Source: Dastarcus helophoroides
Lineage: Eukaryota; Arthropoda; Insecta; Coleoptera; Bothrideridae
Assembly (NCBI GenBank): GCA_028583605.1
Contig: CM053327.1
Coordinates: forward strand, 38,628,626 to 38,692,625
DNA length: 64,000 bases
Direction of reading: 5' to 3'
Below the pieces are notes generated by a model, which did not search any database, was not told where the DNA came from, and was given only the letters and a program-made list of their open reading frames with translations. The translations under genes and the position numbers were made by a program. Each line of letters begins with the position of its first letter. Positions within the stretch are counted from its first letter, which is position 1. This document shows positions 56,215 to 64,000 of the stretch, in pieces.

Positions 56215-57980
56215 CTTATTGTTGATTTCTCCTGTCAACTAGGAATTATAATTCTGTATTTAAAATTTTGATTTTTTTCTGGACATTTAGAGATATAGTT
56301 GAAACGTAAATAAAGGAGCTGAAATTTCAGATTTAAATCCCAAATTTTGATTTCAAAGTTAAATATTGATTTTTTTCCAATATCTACTTTAAACTATTGA
56401 AGCCCAAATAGATAAATTTACAGCTATAACGTTGACATTTAGAATTTTGAATTGTTTTTTCCAAGTTTAATAAAAATTTTTCGTCAGAACTAAAATGTTT
56501 AATTATTTTGATCACAGCTTCGTTTATAAATAACACTCCAATTTTAAATTTTCACACTGAAAAATTTGATGCCAACTTAAGAATATTTAGAAAAAGTAGA
56601 CATTTTGATAGAAAATTGGAAACCGCTGTTGTCATAAATTTTGATATCAGATATCTATAATTTTCTACACTTTACATTGTTTAGCGTTTCATAAAATTTT
56701 GCCACATATAAATCGCCAGCTTAGTTGGTAAGGGACCTATTAAAACGCCGAAGGTTATGCGATCGAATCCGACGAGTGTCGCTTCTTTTTTTTTCAATTT
56801 TTTACAGATTTATTAACTTCTCATGTTTTTTATGCTTACCTTATTATTAATAGTTATGTAATGAATCTAAACAGCAGTGTACGTTGGCATAATCATGATA
56901 ACTACTCCATGGATCACTCAGAATTATACGAATATTTTAGGATTTCGTTTATTTTTAACTTCCAAGTAAAGCTTCTATTAAAGTATTAAAGATGCGTTTA
57001 AAAGGTCTAGCTAAGTGTAACATGGTGCTAACGCAATATCCATGAATTTCTACGGCTTCTAAAAAAGTGATCAACATTTAAGTTTCAAACCAAAAGCTTA
57101 ATTTTTTTGCAAGCAATAAAATCTCACATATATTTACAGTCGTGCAAATAAATGAACAGCTATACTTATCGAAGACATCAAGTTTTAGATGACAGTTCGA
57201 ACTGAAGAGCTAAAAGTATTAATTATTTTATACAATGGTGACATTTTTTTGTGAGAAGATTGTTATTTCAATTTATTATATATTCATTAGTGCCAAGGTA
57301 AGCACTTAAAAATATAAAAATTAAAAAATCTATAAAAAAAAAGAAAAAAAAATGGAACTCGTAGGAATTGAACGCATGACCTTCAGCGCCAAAACCAATC
57401 TCTTTATCACTTGCTCCAAGATACTTCTAGAAATGTTAATTTTAAATACCGGAATACTATTTATAATTACTTATTTAGAATTCTGAAAGCCATTATTATT
57501 TTTTGTAGTAATCTTTTACAGAATAAGAACTATTCATTACGTAATGTACGCACAAAAACGTCATAAGAAACGTTCCTTGTGAGGTTTAAAAGTTGAAACT
57601 CCGTGACTAAAATTGAAAATTTGGTAATAACTTCGAGTTTTCAAAGTTTTATTGTATAAATCAAGAGTTTTTTTTCTGAATGATGCATTTCTTTTCAAAA
57701 CTTCACGTTTGGACTTTGAATTGGATGTTCCTCTCTACATTTTAAAACCCGAAGTAAACGTTTAACTCTATCTTCGAAATTTAAAGTGAAAGTCAAAAAT
57801 TTGAGTTTGAAGTTTTGGTTTTCAAGTAACAAGTACATGAATTTAAAGTTTAGGTTGAAAATTTTCATTGTTTTTAAATACTTCGATCTGAAAATTGACG
57901 TTTTTGTCCCAAGTTTTGCTGCTGGAAACTCCTAACCTCTAATAATTTCTATCGCCAAAAAAACGAGCTCTATTTTATGA
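56215..57980 (+). repeat. Diverged AT-rich repeat, copy 2 (with insertion)
   Basis: Begins TTTCTCCTGTCAACTAGGAA and follows the landmark order of 53085-54080, ending at CCTCTAATAATTTCTATCG and ACGAGCT near 57970. It is longer because of a block at about 56700-57430 that carries an inverted pair of tRNA-like sequences. Confidence 0.65.
56700..57430. mobile_element. Inverted pair of tRNA-like sequences with T-rich tails
   Basis: Left arm on the plus strand: CCAGCTTAGTTGGTAAGGG (box A-like) and ATGCGATCGAATCC (box B-like), then a T-run. Right arm on the minus strand: GAGCAAGTGATAAAGAG and ATGCGTTCAATTCC, then a T-run. Similarity continues past the T-runs (ACAGATTTATTAA and ATAGATTTTTTAA, then GCTTACCTT in both). 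The two arms of about 170 bp face each other across about 370 bp. They could be two SINE copies in opposite orientation or one element with long inverted ends. A functional tRNA is not supported. Confidence 0.5.
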
Positions 57981-59099
57981 ACAAAATTGTCCTCAGCCAT
58001 AAAAAAGAGAAAAAACATAACCCTTGAGAGAAACTTCTATTTAAATTTCAAATTTCAAAAAAATCAACAAAAATTATATTACACAGAAAATAAAGTGTAA
58101 ATAGCCAAAACTGCTTAATTGCTTAAATTGAAGATATAAAATCGCAATTAAGTATTTGCTAAATCTTCTTTTTGCTAAAGGTACGCACATTTTTCAAATT
58201 TTAGTAGCAAAAACAAACATCAAACTTGTAATAACCAACACAAAACTATCTTTTAATTGTAACAAGAAATCAAAAAACAAAACTTAACACAAGCAACTTC
58301 ATTTATGAAAACGTCCTAATTATTTTTATTCGTCCAATGTAAAGTTCCCTGAAAAGTACATGTTCTGAAATGAGGTGTAGTAAAATAAAAAACAAAATTA
58401 GCCGTCACGCATGTTTTATTAAATTCTTAAATTATAGTAATAAATACACGTATACTTAACCAAAATAAGTTTTAAAGTATGAAAACACTTTCCAGTTTCT
58501 TGCCTTTAGATTTACATGGAAGGTCGAAGGCACTAAAGGTGTCCTTTTAAGATGATTGTTGCTATGCCCATATACTTTACATATTCTCACCAGTTTAAAT
58601 TGGTTCAGGTTCTAAACACAGCAGCACAATACTTAATTTTTGCTCTTGAAGTTCTTCGAGAACGTTTCGAAATGTTACTAATGTATTTGTTAACCCTGAT
58701 TTTCGGTGATTTTCTTCTGTGTAGTAATTTATGCACATAATTTATAATTAAACAGCAAAGTCACCATAACAAATCGAATTATTTAAATGCTTAACAGTAT
58801 TCCAAGGGTTAAGCAAAATGTTTAATAAATCCCAGTTGTAACAAGTTGAAATAGAATTGAAAATAAATTTTAGTATTAAAAATACACATTTAGAAAGATC
58901 CAGTGTTACTTTTGAAAGCTACCAGCTAACCACAACAGCTTCTCGGATATTTAATTTAGCGCGAGGTTATGTTTTCTGTGTATCCGTGCTATTAATTGAT
59001 TCCTCTCCCGCATTAAGCATTTTATCGACACCAAAGATGTTAAAAAGCTTACATTATCGCAGTAAAGTCATTTCGGCAACACTGTTCGGAGGCTGGATG
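57981..59099. other. AT-rich spacer, no gene recognised
   Basis: Contains a diverged relative of the 378-bp repeat near 58330-58490 (ACGCATGTTTTATTAAATTC). Two ATG-started frames, 58552-58740 and 58857-59102, have no recognisable domain. Confidence 0.35.
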
Positions 59100-59278
59100 T
59101 GATCGTATAAAAATAAATGGAGGCTCAGTAACTGTAGATACACTAGGAGTCTGAGTAAACCGCTGGGCAGTGGAGGCTCAATGACTGACGAAATGTAACG
59201 CCTGTATAACGCGTGTATATAGGCCTGCGCCCAGTTGGAATGTGTATGGACCGGAGTCTGAGTTAGCCGCTGCAGCAG
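59100..59278. repeat. Short repeat cluster beside inverted unit C
   Basis: GGAGGCTCAGTAACTG, GGAGTCTGAGTAAACCGCTG, GGAGGCTCAATGACTG and GGAGTCTGAGTTAGCCGCTG alternate here. Their complements are the CTCAG-nCTCC motif that flanks unit B at 52026-52104. The cluster ends at the (TA)n tract 59279-59292. Confidence 0.7.
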
Positions 59279-59292
59279 TATATATATATATA

Positions 59293-62200
59293 GGTATATT
59301 TCTATCTTTGTGACCTGCATGGTATATATAAGACGACCTGACCTCCACTATTTCTGACAATATTTATGGCAAACTTTTGTCATATATGTGTTGAGGGGGA
59401 ACTCTATTTTCAAGATTCCTAGAAAGGGGAAACGATTTTCGCAATATAAATTTTCAAACAAAAATTGTACACGCCGTTCACTGTTACCTGCAATATATAG
59501 AGCAATTATTTTAACCGCTCGTTCGTTGTAGCCTTCCTCAACGTTGCCAAGTATTAAATCGTAAGGAAGGCCATAAGATGCATTTTTTCTATGATCTCCT
59601 GCACTATATATCAATTAGGGATTACGGATAGATTTTGCCGTTTCAATACTGGGTAAGATAAAGGCGCTGCATTCAAAAAGCGCTTTTACTAAATAGCTTT
59701 CCAGTCTATTTGGGTTTACTCGCTCTAACGTAAATGCTGCGTTGAATGCTAAATTTGTATTATGGCAGAAATTATCCCATTAAAATAAATAAATTACACA
59801 TAACATGGCTATTATATTTGCTTGATTTTTTAAACATGTTTCCAAAACCAGAATATTGCATATGCAAATAAAATGAAAATGGCTGAAAATAATTTTAGCC
59901 ATTTTCATTTTTCATTTATAAAAATAGAATCACAGAAGCGGTCGATTCTGATATATAAATTTTACCAATAATTTTTTTTGCAAATTGTAGTCATTCGATA
60001 ATTTTTGGATTTCGAATTATGAAGTCATCGGAATTTTTTTTAAAATCATCATAGTTAGATAATCCAATAATATGTAAGTGACATTATCATTGATATTTTT
60101 CGAGACATTCCTATAAACAAAAATTCAATTCAAATAATTTTATTTTCCATGTGAATTTTACTAATCAATCGGACAACAATGTGAAGAAGTGTGGGGCGAA
60201 AAAAAAAACCAAATGATTAACCTCTCTACACCTTCCCTCCTGCCGACCCATATGTTAGATAAAATGTCGCTCAAATAATTATGATTGACAAAATGTTTAG
60301 TAACACTTTCGTCTTAGTACTAGGTATTTTTCTGCTCTTAAGAAATATTCAAGAAAGAGGAGTTCTTAAAAATCAAGTTCGGCCTGTCCAAGAAGGTTCC
60401 AAATTTGGATGGTTTATTGAATTGACTTTTTTTAAATGTAAATTTCACTTCATTTAGACACCAGAATGAAAGAATTAACTTATAAATAATACTTATATGT
60501 CAGTAAAGATATGTTATTATCAATAAATATTTGAATTTGCCGCCACCGCATCCTGAAAAATTAAGTACATATAAATTTACTCCGCTGCTTTGTAGACAAA
60601 TTGTTCTTTTAATACATGCGAGCATGAGTAGATATTGTAAACAAAACCTTCTGTCATCTGTCATTGAAGCAATGACTCGTTGAGGTTAATGTAATTTTTT
60701 GAACGTTTATTTTTGGTTTTCAAGTATGTTGAGAAACTGGCCCTCAATTTTGGCACGTAATAAGGTAAATATGACAAATTTTAAAAATATTTTGGTAGGG
60801 TATGTTCACATGTATCACTGGTAACGATAGTCTTATTTTAGTGTTCAAAATTATGCATAAACGAAGTCTACGTCTTTTAACAAGGGCTTCTAGATAAGTT
60901 CCAGACAACGATGCTCCCGATCAAGACAATTATTGCAGATGAAGATACACAATTGTAAATTAAACAACCACATCTTTAGTTTTGGAGAATTTATGCAAGA
61001 AATGTTAGTGCATTAACGGTTTCAGTGTTCAGACAATCATAGTGTAGTTCTCTACAGTTTTCCTCGGTATTACCTAAAATCTAAGTGAACAAATTCCACG
61101 TTATACCGCTTTATAGAACAAGTGTACTTATTAAAAGTAATGCATGAATAAAGTGAGCATATAAAATAATTATGCCTTACTTTTTGAAAATCCAATTTTT
61201 CATTCATATATGCACATATGGTTTCACAATTTATACAAACCCCTTTCAGTGCGATTTTTTTTATTTTTAAGCACATGTAATTTAAATGATATAAAATTCC
61301 TAACGAATGATACATTGTGATAACTATAATGCAAAGTTTCATTGTATAATTGTAACTTTTTATCAGGTAATAGTTTAACCGAAGGACTTTATTTCAGTGC
61401 TACAGAACATAAATTCTTATCCAAAGAACTTTATTCAAGTATTGTATATTTATTTTATATTATTGTTATTATTTATTTCTCTAAATGTCAAATAAAAATT
61501 CGAACAACTGTTTTTTTTTTCAGATGAGTACCAAACATCTTTTTTATATTTCCACTTAATTTCACTTTATTCTTTGACAAATATTATGACATAATACTTG
61601 AAAGATTTATGAAGGTGGTACGAGAGATACGGTCGGAGACGAAAGGTACTGAAAATCCAGACGTTTGTGAATATGTTTCATAACGTATCTCAAAGAAATT
61701 AAATCTTATCAATACTAAACAGTTACACATTATTTAACAGCACATAAGAAATTTGGCTAATGTTGAATTAAGTAAGGGACTAAATAATACGAACTTCGTA
61801 TTACGAAGTATTGTTCACAAATTTTCTGTAATGAATGTGCTGAAAGCAATATTTAAATGTAGCGTTAAAAACCGCGACGCATTCTAAAATGTTATTGGTT
61901 CAAATTTTTCAGGTGATCTGTGAATTTCTATTGGTTGGACATTTAAGTTGACAGGTTCCCGTTTTTTAAAACATAATATTTGCGTCTTATGGCTCTGCAA
62001 GTCAAACTTGTACATTTTATGGTATTTGTACTGACTCTAATTACGGCTACGTACTGAGACTTACGATAAGCGGCAGTAAGAATTATTTTCGCATTGCAAT
62101 GTTAGGAAAGATGATTAATATCTTGACGTTCGTTTCCCCACTAATGGCGCCAAATTCAAGTTTAGTGAATACGTTTGCATTTTTAATTGTATTTAATCTT

Positions 62201-64000
62201 GTTTAAAAGGTGGTGGTGTCATCTTTCAGAATATAGCTAACATTAAAAGATAAATCCTAAGGCATCACTTACTGCTTTTTCTATTAATTCAAACATATAT
62301 TTCATGTTTTGGCATCTAGAGGGCGGCGAAATGTTTGAATTTTTGGTTGTATTTAAATGTATTTAAATATTTAGGTTGAAAAACCAGTACTGTCATCTAT
62401 TAGAATATAGTTAAACATTTTTAAAAAATCTACTTAATCTATCATTTCCTGCTTTTTCCATGAATTGAAACATGGATATTTCATATTTGAGCGTCTAGAG
62501 GGCTAATTGCTGTATTCCTTAATTCATTGATAATTGACAATCTTCGAAATGCGGTTTTTTCAAAAGATTATAATCTTCTCCCCATTTTGATTAGAATTTG
62601 GTGTAATTTGGGTAACTAACTTAAAACAAAATGGTAATAATATTCTACATGTAACAGTTTTTACAAAGTGTGACGTCATATTGTTTAATATAATGAAGGT
62701 TAAAATAATTTAAAATTATTTTATTATGGTAAGGTTGCAAGTTGGTATTGAGAATTTTGTTAAAACAGATAATATTCTAAAAAAGGACAAACTTCCTTAA
62801 AATTTCAACTTTTTCTAGATATTTTAAAAGTTGAGCAAAATTTAATTTTTTTTTTTTTTCAAAATTTTACTGCTTTTCTAAAACCCCGAGTTTAAAATGA
62901 GAAGGTTTATTAGAAAAATTAACATTCAAAAAAAAAGTCTTAACATTGAATGAATGTGAGATATTTCAAAAAAATTCGACTATTGTGTCACAATTTTAAA
63001 TTTTCAAGAAATTTTGAATCATTAAACAAAAACAATAACTAATATTTGTAAAATTTTAATGTTTTTTTTATACAATGCTAATTTTATGTTAAATTTTAAC
63101 TATTTCTTCAAAACTGTTTCCCAATACAAATTACTAAATTATTTATTGACTGAATTTAAATGCTTGGTTTCTTTTGCAAACCTCATTAGAATACCTACTT
63201 ATTTCTTTCATTTTAACAGTTCAAGCCTAAAAAATGTTTTACCTAAACCGCCGCTGGAAGTATCATGAATTTCCTCAACAAAATATATCTAATAAATTAA
63301 ATAGAAAAACTCTAATACAATAGTATAAGTAGTACTAATAGTACTAATGACAACCTATTCCGATGGCAATGTGCCGCCCTCTGAATTTGTATCTCAGGGG
63401 GCGCTACGCCTCTGATATCTGTCGATCACAGTTCTGGTAACGTTGGGCAACTTTCTTCTGTCACTGGTATGGAAAACTTAATAGCCCTATTATTTGTAGG
63501 ACGATAAAATTTAAAGTTAAATTTGGCGGTCAACCGCAATGACAGACATCTGCTTGACTGTCATCGGCGGCTCCCGCGCATTATTAGACATTAGAAAGAC
63601 AAGACGATTCAAGTTGTTGTACAGTCGTTCGTGTTAGAATATGGCAAGTGTGATCGAGTGAATAAATTTTGTTACTAGAAGACTTTATTATTTGACAGGC
63701 CGAGTAGCTACCTCTTACATATTAAAATTTTTGTTAGATTTCCATTACAAAATCCAAAACTAACTAAAAATAAATATAAACATTCAAAATACTATCAATT
63801 TTTAAAATGTTTGCAGGACCTAGTAAACTTTAAATCTGTAAAACCTTAAAGCTCAAATTAATTCAGTTTATTTTCTTAAAAGGACCAGATACGTACAATG
63901 TCGAACGAAAATTTATTTAAACATCGAAGTTATTAATGCATTTTATTCATTAAAGAAAGTTGTTTTTACATGGCTTACTATTTGAAATAAATATCATAAA
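59293..64000 (-). repeat. 5.4-kb repeat unit, copy C, inverted, cut by window end
   Basis: Reverse complement of the unit, starting at its right end (GGTATATTTCTATCTTTG) next to a short (TA)n tract at 59279-59292. It keeps the 181-bp segment lost from B and the GGAGGGAAGGTGTAGAG segment, and lacks B's insertion near 48080, so over most of its length it is closest to A. In the last ~700 bp of the unit (59340-60120 here) it shares several variants with B. About 4.7 kb is visible; the rest lies beyond 64000. Confidence 0.9.

Noticed and set aside
56705..56785. Functional tRNA gene near 56705
   Set aside because: No acceptor stem pairing, and an inverted relative lies 600 bp away.

Overview
The window is AT-rich, repeat-dense animal DNA, most likely from an insect. 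The evidence for an insect is indirect: a mariner pair, a piggyBac element, a DUF4817-type transposase, TG...CA LTRs, several complex satellites and AATAAA-type signals. I found no intact host protein-coding gene, no rRNA gene, no convincing functional tRNA and no CRISPR array. Everything that can be named with confidence is a mobile element or a tandem repeat. Species cannot be told from this sequence.

Layout. 1-6372: a ~397-bp satellite organised as ~793-bp dimers, split by a 2.8-kb insertion with a TTAC duplication. 6373-10463: mostly single-copy DNA with two GC-richer islands and a minisatellite. 10464-12420: about 4.7 tandem copies of a ~416-bp unit holding a hairpin module that recurs as foldback insertions at 27769 and 54181. 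12904-15418: a piggyBac element with perfect ends and a broken transposase. 15423-19096: unique DNA, then a cluster of tRNA-like SINE heads. 19097-19467: a solo LTR. 20118-28560: a 134-bp satellite array broken by a Harbinger-like miniature element, an unclassified insert, two dead mariners (one ancestral insertion doubled by a 2078-bp tandem duplication) and one foldback. 28561-34611: unique DNA, a possible decayed coding segment, a MITE, a LINE RNase H remnant, a second solo LTR and DUF4817-transposon scraps. 34612-38603: very AT-rich DNA, then a DUF4817 transposase cut by a truncated LTR. 39650-40980: a ~280-bp satellite ending in a (TA)n tract.

41045-64000 is dominated by a ~5.4-kb unit bounded by (TA)n tracts. 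Copies A and B lie head to tail. Copy C is inverted and runs off the window end, so B and C face each other across a 7.3-kb spacer. I do not recognise this unit. Its ends are GC-richer and hold coding-like but interrupted reading frames, and related CTCAG-nCTCCG motifs lie just outside B and C in mirror orientation. It is the best candidate here for something undescribed. The spacer holds two diverged copies of an AT-rich segment, a 378-bp tandem duplication, a foldback insertion and an inverted pair of tRNA-like sequences.

The genes do not form a pathway. The region reads as a heterochromatin-like stretch built by repeated insertion, tandem amplification and decay. GC-richer single-copy islands at about 6.5-7.0, 7.6-8.2, 17.5-18.1, 30.9-31.5, 33.0-33.6 and 39.0-39.3 kb are the only places where host regulatory DNA seems plausible.
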